64,000 nt of DNA, taken from positions 155,707 to 219,706 of the forward strand of contig JAKQJM010000057.1 in the NCBI GenBank assembly GCA_029561145.1, in the 5' to 3' direction. The position numbers were made by a program, and so were the translations under genes. Below, piece after piece: positions 1 to 9,481 of this stretch. Below the pieces are notes generated by a model. The model was not told the origin of the DNA. It saw nothing but the letters and a program-made list of their open reading frames with translations, and did not search any database. Numbering within the stretch: the first letter of the stretch is position 1; every line of letters starts with the position of its first letter. This stretch comes from Pseudomonadota bacterium. Lineage in GTDB: Bacteria > Pseudomonadota > Gammaproteobacteria > Xanthomonadales > Rhodanobacteraceae.

Positions 1-14
1 GATCGTGTTCGCGA

Positions 15-1424
15 TTGGGGTCTGTCATGATTTCGCCCGGGTCTGACGCCGCCGAGGCATTCTCGAGAGCGGCTCGAGCGATTTGGGAACACGGGCGCAT
101 GCGCATTTTTTCACTGGAAGGGAAACTCGCCGCGGCCCTGCTGCTGTGGTCGATCCTGACCGCGCTCGGCGTGGTCCTGCTCAATCGCTGGCTGGATTCC
201 CTGCAGCTCGCTGCAGCCGCCGGCGTTGCCGCGCTGTGTCTTCCGGCGCTGCTGTTTGCGCGTCGCCTTGCACGACCCGTCGCGAGCCTCATCCGCGCCT
301 TGTCGGGCAGCGTGTCGGCATTTGGCGACGGGGATTTCAGTTTCTCGATCCGCAATACGCGCCGCGATGAGGTCGGCGACCTGGTCGACGCGCACAACGA
401 ACTGGGCAGGGTGTTGCGCGAGCAGCGCCAGAACCTCTTCCAGCGCGAACTGCTGCTCGACACGGTCGTTCAGAACACGCCGAACGCGATGGTCCTGGTC
501 GAACCGGGCGGTCACGTCGTCTACGCCAATCTTGCCGCGCGCGCATTGCTCAACGGCGGGCGTGCGATGAACGGGTCGCGGATCGATACGGTGATCGCCG
601 AAGCGCCACGCGAACTGGCCGAGGCATTGTCGGGCAGCGAGGACGCCTTGTTCAGCGTCGAGCTGAACCACGAAGAGGAAACCTTCCACCTGTCGCAGCG
701 CAGTTTCAAGCTGCAGGGACGCACCCATCGCATGATCATCCTGCGACGGATGACGCGCGAACTCTCGCGGCAGGAAGTGGCGACGTGGAAGAAGGTCATA
801 CGCGTCGTCAGCCATGAACTCAACAATTCGCTGGCGCCGATTCGCTCGCTCTCGCATTCGGGGCGACAACTGGCCAAGCGCGGCGAACTCGATCGGCTGC
901 AGCTCGTCTTCGACACGATCGAGGAGCGCGCCTCGCATCTCGGCGGGTTCGTCCAGGGCTATGCGCATTTCGCCAAATTGCCGACGCCCCAGCCCGCTGC
1001 CGTGGAATGGCAGTCGTTTCTCGTCGCGCTGGGTCAGCACAGCCGCTTCCGTCTCGACGGAGCGCCGCCGGAGGGTGCTGCGTGGTTCGACCGGGCGCAG
1101 GTCGAACAGTTGCTGATCAATGTCCTGAAGAACGCCCATGAATCGGGCAGCCCGATCGACGATGTCGAACTCGCCGTTGCCTTGCGCGGTCGCGACCTGC
1201 GCATCGAAGTGCGCGACCGCGGGCCGGGCATGAGCGAGACGGTGCTGGCCAACGCGTTGTTGCCGTTCTACTCGACCAAGCGCAGCGGCACCGGCCTTGG
1301 CCTTGCCCTGTCGCGCGAAATCGCAGAAGCGCATGGCGGACGCCTGCATCTGGCCAACCGTCCTGGTGGCGGGCTGGTCATCACCCTGAGTCTGCCGCAA
1401 TCCGATGCCATGGCTGCATCCTGA
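15..1424 (+). CDS. Sensor histidine kinase (TM, HAMP, PAS, HATPase; NtrY-like)
   Basis: N-terminal hydrophobic segments, H-box VVSHELNNSLAPI, N-box LLINVLKNAHES, G-box DRGPGMS / GTGLGLALS. Confidence 0.9.
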   Translation: MGSVMISPGSDAAEAFSRAARAIWEHGRMRIFSLEGKLAAALLLWSILTALGVVLLNRWLDSLQLAAAAGVAALCLPALLFARRLARPVASLIRALSGSVSAFGDGDFSFSIRNTRRDEVGDLVDAHNELGRVLREQRQNLFQRELLLDTVVQNTPNAMVLVEPGGHVVYANLAARALLNGGRAMNGSRIDTVIAEAPRELAEALSGSEDALFSVELNHEEETFHLSQRSFKLQGRTHRMIILRRMTRELSRQEVATWKKVIRVVSHELNNSLAPIRSLSHSGRQLAKRGELDRLQLVFDTIEERASHLGGFVQGYAHFAKLPTPQPAAVEWQSFLVALGQHSRFRLDGAPPEGAAWFDRAQVEQLLINVLKNAHESGSPIDDVELAVALRGRDLRIEVRDRGPGMSETVLANALLPFYSTKRSGTGLGLALSREIAEAHGGRLHLANRPGGGLVITLSLPQSDAMAAS

Positions 1425-1487
1425 AATTCCGTTGTCGGCCCGCTCCTGCTAGATTGGCGGGACACGAAACTTCGCGGGGAAAGCGAA

Positions 1488-2450
1488 ATGTCCGGATTCA
1501 TCGGTCTTGTTATTGTCGTACTTGTCTTCATTGCGCTTGCCAAGCTCGTGCGCATCGTGCCGCAGGGCTATGAATGGACAGTGCAGCGCTGGGGCAAATA
1601 CACCCACACGCTGACCCCGGGCTTCCACCTGCTCGTGCCGGTCGTGCAAAGCGTCGGCCACAAGATCAACATGATGGAGCAGGTGCTCGACGTGCCATCG
1701 CAGGAAGTCATCACCAAGGACAATGCCGTCGTGCGTGTCGACGGCGTGGTTTTCTACCAGGTCCTCGATGCCGCCAAGGCAGCCTACGAGGTTTCCAACC
1801 TCGAACAGGCGTCGCTGGCCCTGATCATGACCAATATCCGCACCGTGCTCGGTTCGATGGATCTCGATGAATCGCTGAGCAAGCGTGACGAGATCAATGC
1901 CAAGCTGCTGATGGTCGTCGACCTGGCGACCCATCCCTGGGGCGTGAAGGTCACCCGCATCGAGATCAAGGACATTTCGCCACCGCGCGATCTGGTCGAT
2001 TCGATGGCGCGACAGATGAAGGCCGAACGCGAGAAGCGCGCCAACATCCTCGAGGCGGAAGGCTTCCGTCAGGCGGCGATCCTCAAGGCGGACGGCGAAA
2101 AGCAGGCGGCGATCCTCGAAGCGGAAGGCAAGCGCGAAGCCGCCTACCGCGAAGCGGAAGCGCGCGAACGTCTCGCCGAAGCCGAGGCCAAGGCGACGAC
2201 GATGGTGTCCGATGCGATTGCCGGTGGCGACATCAATGCGATCAACTATTTCGTAGCCAACAAGTATGTCGAGGCGCTCAAGGAAATGGCGCATTCGCCA
2301 AACCAGAAAGTGCTGATGCTTCCATTCGAAGCGACCGGTATCCTCGGCTCGCTGGCCGGCATCGCCGAGATCGCCAAGAGCGCGTTCGACAAATCGGCGG
2401 CAAACCCGCCGCCACCGCCTTCGCGCGCTCCTCCACCGGTCATGCGTTGA
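1488..2450 (+). CDS. SPFH/band 7 (stomatin/paraslipin-like) membrane protein
   Basis: N-terminal [26 protein letters not shown] and coiled-coil AE-rich C-terminus typical of SPFH proteins; followed by an NfeD gene. Confidence 0.9.
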   Translation: MSGFIGLVIVVLVFIALAKLVRIVPQGYEWTVQRWGKYTHTLTPGFHLLVPVVQSVGHKINMMEQVLDVPSQEVITKDNAVVRVDGVVFYQVLDAAKAAYEVSNLEQASLALIMTNIRTVLGSMDLDESLSKRDEINAKLLMVVDLATHPWGVKVTRIEIKDISPPRDLVDSMARQMKAEREKRANILEAEGFRQAAILKADGEKQAAILEAEGKREAAYREAEARERLAEAEAKATTMVSDAIAGGDINAINYFVANKYVEALKEMAHSPNQKVLMLPFEATGILGSLAGIAEIAKSAFDKSAANPPPPPSRAPPPVMR

Positions 2451-2462
2451 ACAGGAATCGCC

Positions 2463-2918
2463 ATGAGTGATGTGATTTCCCGCCTTCTCGACAGCTACGG
2501 CTGGTGGTTGCTGGCCCTGCTGCTGATTGCCGCCGAGCTCGTCGCGCCCGGCTACTTCCTGCTCTGGATCGGCCTCGCCGCGGCGATCATGGGCTTGGTC
2601 ATGCTGGTCTTCCCGGGCCTCGTGTTCGTCGGCCAGGCCGTGTTGTTCGCGCTGCTGGCGATCACGGTATGCGTCATCTACTGGAAGTTCATCCGTCCCG
2701 CCGCAGAACTGCGCGACGACCAGCCGCTGCTCAACCGCAAGGGCGAACGCATGATCGGCCGGCGGGTCACCGTGGTCGAGCCGGTCGTCAATGGACGCGG
2801 CAAGGCAAAGGTCGGCGATTCGGTCTGGTTGATCGAAGGACCGGACTGCGCCATCGGCACATACGTCGAAGTCGTGGGCGTCGAAGGCACGACGCTCAAG
2901 GTCGCCCTCGCTGGCTGA
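2463..2918 (+). CDS. NfeD family membrane protein
   Basis: TM segments followed by a small beta-rich (OB-like) C-terminal domain; adjacent to the SPFH gene. Confidence 0.85.
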   Translation: MSDVISRLLDSYGWWLLALLLIAAELVAPGYFLLWIGLAAAIMGLVMLVFPGLVFVGQAVLFALLAITVCVIYWKFIRPAAELRDDQPLLNRKGERMIGRRVTVVEPVVNGRGKAKVGDSVWLIEGPDCAIGTYVEVVGVEGTTLKVALAG

Positions 2919-3015
2919 TCTCGCCTGGAGCGTTCGCCCGGAGTCGCGCGTGGCAGTGGCCCACATCGAGTGGCGCCATTGCCTATAATCCGCGCTTCCC
3001 CGCAAGGCGATCGAC

Positions 3016-4098
3016 ATGACCCGCAAGACCATACTCAACGAAGCCCACCGCACCCTCGGCGCAAAGATGGTCGATTTCGGCGGATGGGACATGCCGCTGA
3101 ACTACGGATCGCAGATCGAGGAACATCACGCCGTGCGCCGCGATGCCGGCATGTTCGATGTGTCCCACATGACGGTCGTCGACCTGAAGGGGCCGCGCAC
3201 CCGCGAGTTCCTGCGCCATCTGTTCGCGAACAACATCGACAAGCTCAAGGCGCCGGGCAAGGCACTCTATTCCTGCATGCTCAACGAGCAGGGCGGTGTC
3301 ATCGATGACCTGATCGTCTATTACGTCACCGACGATTTCTTCCGCACTGTCGTCAATGCGTCGACGCGCGACAAGGATCTCGCCTGGATCACCCGGCACG
3401 CTGCCGATTTCGACGTGCAGGTAAGCGAGCGCGCCGATCTCGCGATGATCGCCGTGCAGGGTCCGCGAGCGCGCGAGAAAGCCGCCTCCGTGCTGTCGGC
3501 AAGCGTTGCTGCCGCGGCGCTCAAGCTCGGCAAGTTCATGGCCATGCAGGATGATGGGCTGTTCATCGCGCGCACTGGCTACACCGGCGAGGACGGCTTC
3601 GAGATCATGGTTGCTGATGCATTGGCGCCGGCGCTGTGGAGTCGGCTTGCCGCAGCAGGCGTTGCCCCGGCCGGGCTCGGCGCGCGTGACACCTTGCGCC
3701 TTGAGGCAGGCATGAACCTGTACGGACAGGACATGGACGAATCGATCTCGCCGTGGGAGGCAGGCCTCGCCTGGACCGTCGCACTCGACGAAGGGCGCGA
3801 CTTCATCGGGCGCAAGTCCCTGGAGTCGCAACGGGACGCCGGCATCGGCCGGGTCATGGTCGGTCTTGTCATGGACGAGAAGGGCGTTCTCCGCCATGGT
3901 CAGGCCGTGGTCACCGACAAGGGCGTGGGTGAAGTGCTTTCCGGAACGTTCTCGCCATCGCTTGGCAAGGCCATCGCGTTCGCGCGCATTCCGGCCGGTG
4001 TCGTTGGTGATGTGCGCGTCGATATCCGCGGACGCGAGGTGCCGGTGCGCGTGGTCAAGTACCCGTTCGTGCGCGACGGACAGGCAATCAGCGCCTGA
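3016..4098 (+). CDS. gcvT: Glycine cleavage system aminomethyltransferase (T protein)
   Basis: [35 protein letters not shown] and [10 protein letters not shown] motifs; gcvH downstream. Confidence 0.96.
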   Translation: MTRKTILNEAHRTLGAKMVDFGGWDMPLNYGSQIEEHHAVRRDAGMFDVSHMTVVDLKGPRTREFLRHLFANNIDKLKAPGKALYSCMLNEQGGVIDDLIVYYVTDDFFRTVVNASTRDKDLAWITRHAADFDVQVSERADLAMIAVQGPRAREKAASVLSASVAAAALKLGKFMAMQDDGLFIARTGYTGEDGFEIMVADALAPALWSRLAAAGVAPAGLGARDTLRLEAGMNLYGQDMDESISPWEAGLAWTVALDEGRDFIGRKSLESQRDAGIGRVMVGLVMDEKGVLRHGQAVVTDKGVGEVLSGTFSPSLGKAIAFARIPAGVVGDVRVDIRGREVPVRVVKYPFVRDGQAISA

Positions 4099-4176
4099 GC
4101 CCATCCTGTTCCCGTGGACTGCTAGAATCCCGTCTGTTCCTTCTCCGCCAACGACACCTCATCCAGGGCTTCAGCC

Positions 4177-4572
4177 ATGAAAGAAATTCCAGGCGATCTG
4201 ATGTTTCTCAAGTCACACGAGTGGGTGCGTGTCGAAGACAACGGCACGGCGACGATCGGCATCTCCGATCACGCGCAGGACCTGCTCGGCGATCTCGTCT
4301 ACGTGGAGTTGCCGAATGTCGGCGATACCGCGCAGGCTGGCACCGCTGCGGCGGTTGTCGAGTCGGTCAAGGCGGCCTCAGATGTCTACTCGCCGGTCAG
4401 CGGCGAGATCATCTCGGTGAACGATGCGCTGGCCGACAAGCCCGAGACGATCAACGAGGATGCCTACGGCGACGGCTGGATTTTCGTGGTCAAGCTTTCG
4501 GATCGCGACGAGCTCCAGGAGCTGCTTGATCCGGACGCCTACGCCGAGCAGATCGAGAACGAAGAGGACTGA
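4177..4572 (+). CDS. gcvH: Glycine cleavage system H protein
   Basis: [34 protein letters not shown] and lipoyl-lysine motif [18 protein letters not shown]. Confidence 0.97.
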   Translation: MKEIPGDLMFLKSHEWVRVEDNGTATIGISDHAQDLLGDLVYVELPNVGDTAQAGTAAAVVESVKAASDVYSPVSGEIISVNDALADKPETINEDAYGDGWIFVVKLSDRDELQELLDPDAYAEQIENEED

Positions 4573-4614
4573 TCGCGATCCGCTGCGCAACGCAGCAGGT
4601 CTTGCAGTTCACGA

Positions 4615-4644
4615 CGGGCCGGGTATCCGGCCCGTTTTTTTTTT
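4615..4644 (+). terminator. Rho-independent terminator after gcvH
   Basis: GGGCCGG-gtat-CCGGCCC stem-loop (4616-4633) followed by g and ten T (4635-4644). Confidence 0.93.
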
Positions 4645-5060
4645 GCGCCGTCTTCCACGTTCGCGCTGACGGATCCTCGGCCATCGATCACCGTTGGTTG
4701 GATCGCTCGACGTCGTGCGCCGAATGGGCCGCGCATCCGTATCGCGATCGCTTTTTTCACCATCACGATGCTTCATGTCGATGCCGCGAACCTCGAATCG
4801 GGTCGCGGATAGTCGCTCGAAGTTGCGGAGCGAACCGGGTCCGGAAGTCCGGAACGGGTCGATTTTGGTTCCGCCGATGAAATTATTTTTCGCGCGTTGT
4901 GCCCGCGTTATGGTTGGAATGACGGCTTGAGGGATGTGCCTGGAGCGCGAATTCCGCGAGCATGATGACATGCGGTTCGCGCGCAGCGCGCAGCAGCGTG
5001 ACCGCGTCGATCGCCCTGCATGCCGCATATTTGCTGTGTTTCACGGCAAATGGATTGAAT

Positions 5061-5092
5061 AAAAGTATGGACGTATGGACGTATGGACGTCC
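5061..5092 (+). promoter_or_regulatory. Putative tandem met-box array
   Basis: Contiguous 8-mers AAAAGTAT GGACGTAT GGACGTAT GGACGTCC; the last three each match 6/8 of the E. coli met box AGACGTCT; upstream of a MetJ-like ORF. Confidence 0.65.
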
Positions 5093-5191
5093 AAAAATGA
5101 TTCAACCATACTGGCTTCGATGGCCTGAAAAGACGTGAAATCGGGGTTGCGACGACCGCTTTTTTGCCGGGCGTTTCCTGTCAGAAATTTG

Positions 5192-5220
5192 TTGACACGC
5201 GCATCCGACAGGAATAATTT
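5192..5220 (+). promoter_or_regulatory. Putative sigma70 promoter for the MetJ-like gene
   Basis: TTGACA (5192-5197), 17-nt spacer, TAATTT (5215-5220), 36 nt before the ATG. Confidence 0.5.
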
Positions 5221-5256
5221 TCGCGACAGCAACACAACGGAAACAAAAAAGGAATC

Positions 5257-5706
5257 ATGGCTGCATCCAGATTCGTCGATCCCTACATCGAACACGGCCT
5301 GAAATCATCGGCCGTAAGAAAAATTACGGTATCGATTCCACTGCACATACTTCGACTACTGTCCGACGAACGGACCCGGCGCCAGGTCGCCAACCTGCGC
5401 CACGCCACAAACAGCAATCTGCTGTGCGAAGCATTTCTTCACGCTTTTACTGGGCAACCACTGCCAACTGACGAGGAGTTAAGACGCGATATGGCCACCA
5501 AGAAAGCAACTGCAAAGAAGAAACCTGCTGCAAAGAAGCCCGCTGCCAAGAAGGCCGCGAAGAAAGTGGTAGCCAAGAAGGCTCCCGCAAAGAAGAAGAC
5601 GGCCAAGGCGAAAAGCGCCACGGCCGTGAAGAAGGCTCCGGCGAAGAAAGCTGCTGCCAAGAAGGCGCCAGCCAAGAAGGCTGCAAAGAAAGCTGCGAAG
5701 AAGTAA
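5257..5706 (+). CDS. metJ: MetJ-like ribbon-helix-helix repressor with C-terminal histone H1-like lysine/alanine tail
   Basis: [59 protein letters not shown] closely matches remembered E. coli MetJ; residues ~79-149 are AAKK/PAKK repeats; RBS-like aaggaa before ATG. Confidence 0.88.
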   Translation: MAASRFVDPYIEHGLKSSAVRKITVSIPLHILRLLSDERTRRQVANLRHATNSNLLCEAFLHAFTGQPLPTDEELRRDMATKKATAKKKPAAKKPAAKKAAKKVVAKKAPAKKKTAKAKSATAVKKAPAKKAAAKKAPAKKAAKKAAKK

Positions 5707-5719
5707 ATCGCTTCATCCC

Positions 5720-5750
5720 CGGCCGGAAGCCTGCTGGCGACCGGCCGTTT
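5720..5750 (+). terminator. Possible terminator after the MetJ-H1 fusion
   Basis: CGGCCGG (5720-5726) / CCGGCCG (5741-5747) inverted repeat followed by TTT. Confidence 0.45.
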
Positions 5751-5850
5751 ACTGGACGCCGCGCATCCCTTTCTTGATGCAACGTAGTACAGAGTCACTG
5801 CACAGTTAGGTGCAGGTAAAAAAGCTTCAACTGATCCAGCAACCGGACTG

Positions 5851-5882
5851 CTCTCCCTGCGGTATGCCCAGCGCAGGGAGAG
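5851..5882. other. Strong intergenic stem-loop
   Basis: Perfect 11-bp inverted repeat CTCTCCCTGCG-gtatgcccag-CGCAGGGAGAG. Confidence 0.7.
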
Positions 5883-6060
5883 ATTTCGCAAACTGGATCG
5901 AAGCTTGCAACTGCCGGAGCCGGCTGCGATTGGCAATCGCAGCGCTCCGCCCGATCCGGGCACACCCGTTTCCCGAAGCCGCTGAAATGTGACGCCCCTC
6001 GACATGCCGGGGACAGCGTCTTGCTAGCGTGTGCCCGGACACTCCCCTGGAATCGCGCCG

Positions 6061-7782
6061 ATGCGTACTGCGCTGTTCGTGTTGATGCTTTCATGCGGCA
6101 TTGGCCATTCGATCCAGGGTTTCGCGGCGACCATCGGCGTAAGTGTCGACATCTCGTCCGATCGGCATCCGATCAGTCCGGACATCCTCGGTGTCAGCGG
6201 CGCTCCCGACCTGGATCAACTTGCCTATCCGCTGGTGCGCTGGGGTGGCAACTCGACGACCCGCTACAACTGGCAGGCCGATGTGCACAACGCGGCATCC
6301 GACTGGTTCTTCATGAATATTCCGGATGGCAACGGGACTCCGGCATCGTCCTCGACCGAGGCGCTGATCGCTGCTGTGATAGCGGCAGGCTCGCGACCGC
6401 TGGTGACCCTGAGCACGATAGGCTGGGTACCAAAGCCGGTGCAGCAGAAGCGTTGGGGATACTCGGTGCTGAAGTACGGCGTGCAGACGATGACCGAATG
6501 CAGCTACTTCGGATCGAACCCGCCGTCGTGGTGCACGGCGGACGCGGGCAACGGTCGCTGCAATCCGGCGCAGAACCAGACGATGTACTGCAATGCGGCC
6601 GGATATATCGTCGACAACGATCCACTGGATACCTCGGACGTCGCCACGCCGCAGACCGCTACGGCGTGGATGGCGCACCTGCAACAACGCTTCGGCAGCG
6701 CGAACAGCGGCGGGATTCGCTACTACGCGCTCGACAACGAGCCGATGCTGTGGAATTCGACGCATCGTGACGTGCATCCGCAGCCACTGACATACGACGA
6801 AATCTGGCAACGCACGGTCGAGTATGCAACTGCGATCAAGGTGCGCGATCCCGCGGCCAAGGTGTTCGGGCCTGTCACCTGGGGCTACTGCGACCTGTTC
6901 GGTTCGGCAGCGGACAATTGTCTGGACGGCGCCGATCGTGCAGCGCATGGCGGCACACCCTTCGTGAAGTGGTATCTGCAGCAGGTGTGCAGCTATCAGG
7001 CATCGCATGGCATCCGGCTGGTCGACTATCTCGACCTGCACTATTACCCGCAGGGTGACGGTGTCGTCGATTTCTCCGATCCGCCGAATGGATCGGAGAC
7101 GGCGGCTGCATCGGCACGTCGCCTGCGCTCGCTGAAGGAACTCTACGATCCGGACTGGGATTCGGAATCCTGGCTGTCCGATCTCGGCAACACGACGCCG
7201 TGGCACTACAGTCGCCCGCAATTGCTTCGACGCGTGCGTGCCTGGATCGACGAGTCCTGCCCCGGCACGGGCCTGGCGATCACCGAATACAACTGGGGTT
7301 CCGACAACGGAGCGAGCAGTGCGCTCGCGCAAGCCGAAGCGCTCGCGATTTTTGCGCGCGAGCGCGTCGATGTGGCGGCGCGCTGGGTGGCTCCTGCCTC
7401 GGGCTCGCTGGTCGAGCGCGCTTTCCGCCTGTTTCTCGATTTCGACGGAGCCGGCGGCAGGATCGAAGGCTTCAGTACGCGTGCGATCAGCGCCGACATC
7501 GATTCGCTGGGCGCCTACGCCGTGCATGCGCCCGGCCAGCGGATGATGCTGCTGCTGTTCAACAAGGCGACCACGACGACGACGGCGGCAATCAACCTCG
7601 GCCGTTCGTTCAATGGCGCATGGAAGCTGTATCAGTTCACCGGCACGAGCAACCTCGCGCAGGTCGGTGCCGGAACGATCAATGGCGCGGCGATCAACCT
7701 GTCCGGCTTGCCGGCTCGCTCCGCAAGCCTGCTTGTCCTGCCGGAGAGCGACGTGATCTACGCCAATGGCTTCGACTTCTGA
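6061..7782 (+). CDS. Secreted glycoside hydrolase, family 44-like
   Basis: Signal peptide from MRTALFVLML; LVRWGGNSTTRYNWQADVHNAASDWFFMN, DLHYYPQG, ITEYNW motifs; ends DVIYANGFDF. Confidence 0.85.
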   Translation: MRTALFVLMLSCGIGHSIQGFAATIGVSVDISSDRHPISPDILGVSGAPDLDQLAYPLVRWGGNSTTRYNWQADVHNAASDWFFMNIPDGNGTPASSSTEALIAAVIAAGSRPLVTLSTIGWVPKPVQQKRWGYSVLKYGVQTMTECSYFGSNPPSWCTADAGNGRCNPAQNQTMYCNAAGYIVDNDPLDTSDVATPQTATAWMAHLQQRFGSANSGGIRYYALDNEPMLWNSTHRDVHPQPLTYDEIWQRTVEYATAIKVRDPAAKVFGPVTWGYCDLFGSAADNCLDGADRAAHGGTPFVKWYLQQVCSYQASHGIRLVDYLDLHYYPQGDGVVDFSDPPNGSETAAASARRLRSLKELYDPDWDSESWLSDLGNTTPWHYSRPQLLRRVRAWIDESCPGTGLAITEYNWGSDNGASSALAQAEALAIFARERVDVAARWVAPASGSLVERAFRLFLDFDGAGGRIEGFSTRAISADIDSLGAYAVHAPGQRMMLLLFNKATTTTTAAINLGRSFNGAWKLYQFTGTSNLAQVGAGTINGAAINLSGLPARSASLLVLPESDVIYANGFDF

Positions 7783-8102
7783 TCCGCTCGGGTTCGACCG
7801 GACGTCGCTTCGTCGCTGAATTGTCGACGCCCGAACAGCGCCGCCAATGCGATCGAGCCGATGGATGAGCGCACGACCATCATCGTGATGTTCACGGTTG
7901 TCGCGACGGCGCGCGCCGCGCGTGAAATACGCAGACGACCCAGCAGGCCTCCGGCCGCAAGGCCTGCGCCGACGACCAGCGCGGGCCGCCATGCCGCGAT
8001 GTCGGCGCCGAGATCATTTTCCGATCTGCGATAGCGCCGCTGTCGAAGCAGCAGCTTGCTGGCCGCTGCGTTTGCCATTTCGCGGTCTGCGCGCAACGTC
8101 AC
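7758..8102 (-). CDS. Small protein with one hydrophobic segment, possibly YqjK-like
   Basis: ORF overlaps the upstream holin-like gene by 4 nt; central hydrophobic stretch; order DUF883 / holin-like / this gene resembles E. coli yqjD-yqjE-yqjK. Confidence 0.55.
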   Translation of the reverse strand: MTLRADREMANAAASKLLLRQRRYRRSENDLGADIAAWRPALVVGAGLAAGGLLGRLRISRAARAVATTVNITMMVVRSSIGSIALAALFGRRQFSDEATSGRTRADQKSKPLA

Positions 8103-8587
8103 GGCGTCGCCCCCGGTGACGATGGCTTGTTCGGCAGCCCGTCGCGAACAACCGGCTGCTTGCCCAGCAATGCGCGCGTGCGGGGCAGGGACATGTCACG
8201 CCAGCAGCGGCGCATCGAGCGGACGACGAGGACCGCCCCTGCCAGATTGCCAAGCGCTACGGCACCGATTCCGACAAAGAGATTCCCGCTCAGCTGATAG
8301 ATGGCTGCGGCAATCGATGCGGTGGCTGCCAGCCAGGCGCCAGCGCCGAGAAAGATCAATGCAAAACCCAGCCACAGGATCGTCATGGCGCTGCTGCGTG
8401 CGAGCTTGAGCTCGGCACGCAGCAAAGCAAGGGATGCTTCGGCGACATGCAGGGCGCCGCGCAACACATCCTGCGCCGCTTCGACCAGGGACGGCTCGGA
8501 CGGTCCGTTGCTCGCCGCCTTCGATTCCTCGTCAACGGTCACGTTGGCCGGCTCAGCGACGACGTAGCAGGCGGCTCGCAACCACAC
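8099..8587 (-). CDS. Phage holin-superfamily / YqjE-like membrane protein
   Basis: Two TM segments (MTILWLGFALIFLGAGAWLAA, LFVGIGAVALGNLAGAVLVV) after an amphipathic N-terminus. Confidence 0.7.
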   Translation of the reverse strand: MWLRAACYVVAEPANVTVDEESKAASNGPSEPSLVEAAQDVLRGALHVAEASLALLRAELKLARSSAMTILWLGFALIFLGAGAWLAATASIAAAIYQLSGNLFVGIGAVALGNLAGAVLVVRSMRRCWRDMSLPRTRALLGKQPVVRDGLPNKPSSPGATP

Positions 8588-8861
8588 CCACGGCTACGGC
8601 GATGCCAAAGGCAGCCAGTGGATGCGCGCGGATCTGCTCGGCAGCAACGTCGCCAAGGCGTTTGGCGCCGTCACCGAAACGCTCGCCGGCTGCGGAGAGT
8701 TCATCCTGCAGTGCCGCTCCGTTGCTGCGCAGGCGCTCACCGAATCGCGAAGCGGATCGTGCTGCTTCATCGAGGCCATCGCTGATCTTTCCGGCGACCT
8801 TGCCGGCCGCTTCGGTTGCGTCGTCGATCGAATTTCGAACGTCTCGGGATGCGTTGCTCAT
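8553..8861 (-). CDS. DUF883 / YqjD-ElaB-like membrane-anchored protein
   Basis: Coiled-coil N-terminus and C-terminal IRAHPLAAFGIAVAVGVVASRLLRRR. Confidence 0.8.
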   Translation of the reverse strand: MSNASRDVRNSIDDATEAAGKVAGKISDGLDEAARSASRFGERLRSNGAALQDELSAAGERFGDGAKRLGDVAAEQIRAHPLAAFGIAVAVGVVASRLLRRR

Positions 8862-9481
8862 GGTCTGATCCTCTCTGCAATGGATTGCTGCTGGCAAGTA
8901 CGCGCAACAGCGCGAGGAGACTCGCGTTGAAGATGCTGGCATGCCAAGCCTGAAGCCCGCATGGATGGCAGCGCGTCCGACCGGCTGCGGAATTGCGCAC
9001 CCGGTCGGCACGAGCCAGTCAGCGGACGCCAGAATGTTGAGTTGTGACAGCCGTTGTCGGTTCGATCAAGCCGGGGCGTTCGTGTTCCCTGCCAGGCGCG
9101 GCATTCGCCGGATCGGGATGAATACGCATCCAATACTCCTTGCAACGGAACCGGCAACGCAAGCCGATCGACCGCGCAGGGTTCGGCTTGTGCGTGGACG
9201 GCTGCGGGATGTGACACGTGTCGCGACAATGCGTTATCGTTGGGCGGTCCGTTCGCTGAGGGATGCTGACGGCAGGGGATTGCAATGGCCTTGCTTGCCA
9301 AGAGGTCGAGGGAACGAAGAACGCACGCGTTTTTGCAGCGCCTGTCATCCGCCGGACTGCCGCCGATACATTGGCAGGTTTCATGCATGCCAGTTCTCGT
9401 GATGTTCCATCGATTCCGCTGCGGACACGTCACTCGTGAAAGTGATTGTCCCGTCCAGTCAATACGGAGCGCCCCGCTGCA

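Noticed and set aside
2919-3015. Glycine riboswitch upstream of gcvT
   Set aside because: Only 97 nt available, and no glycine aptamer-like structure recognised; a simple TATAAT (2984-2989) is visible instead.
1449-3092. 547-aa minus-strand ORF opposite the SPFH/NfeD genes
   Set aside because: Antisense artefact with no domain.
5041-5295. 84-aa minus-strand ORF covering the met boxes
   Set aside because: Overlaps the MetJ start and regulatory region; no recognisable protein features.
5257-5706. Frameshift or assembly artefact joining metJ to a low-complexity repeat
   Set aside because: Junction is in frame, with a plausible RBS and promoter, and the tail starts precisely after the MetJ core; kept as a real fusion but should be resequenced.
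6091-7992. 633-aa minus-strand ORF opposite GH44
   Set aside because: R/H/Q-rich composition and no recognisable motif; antisense artefact.
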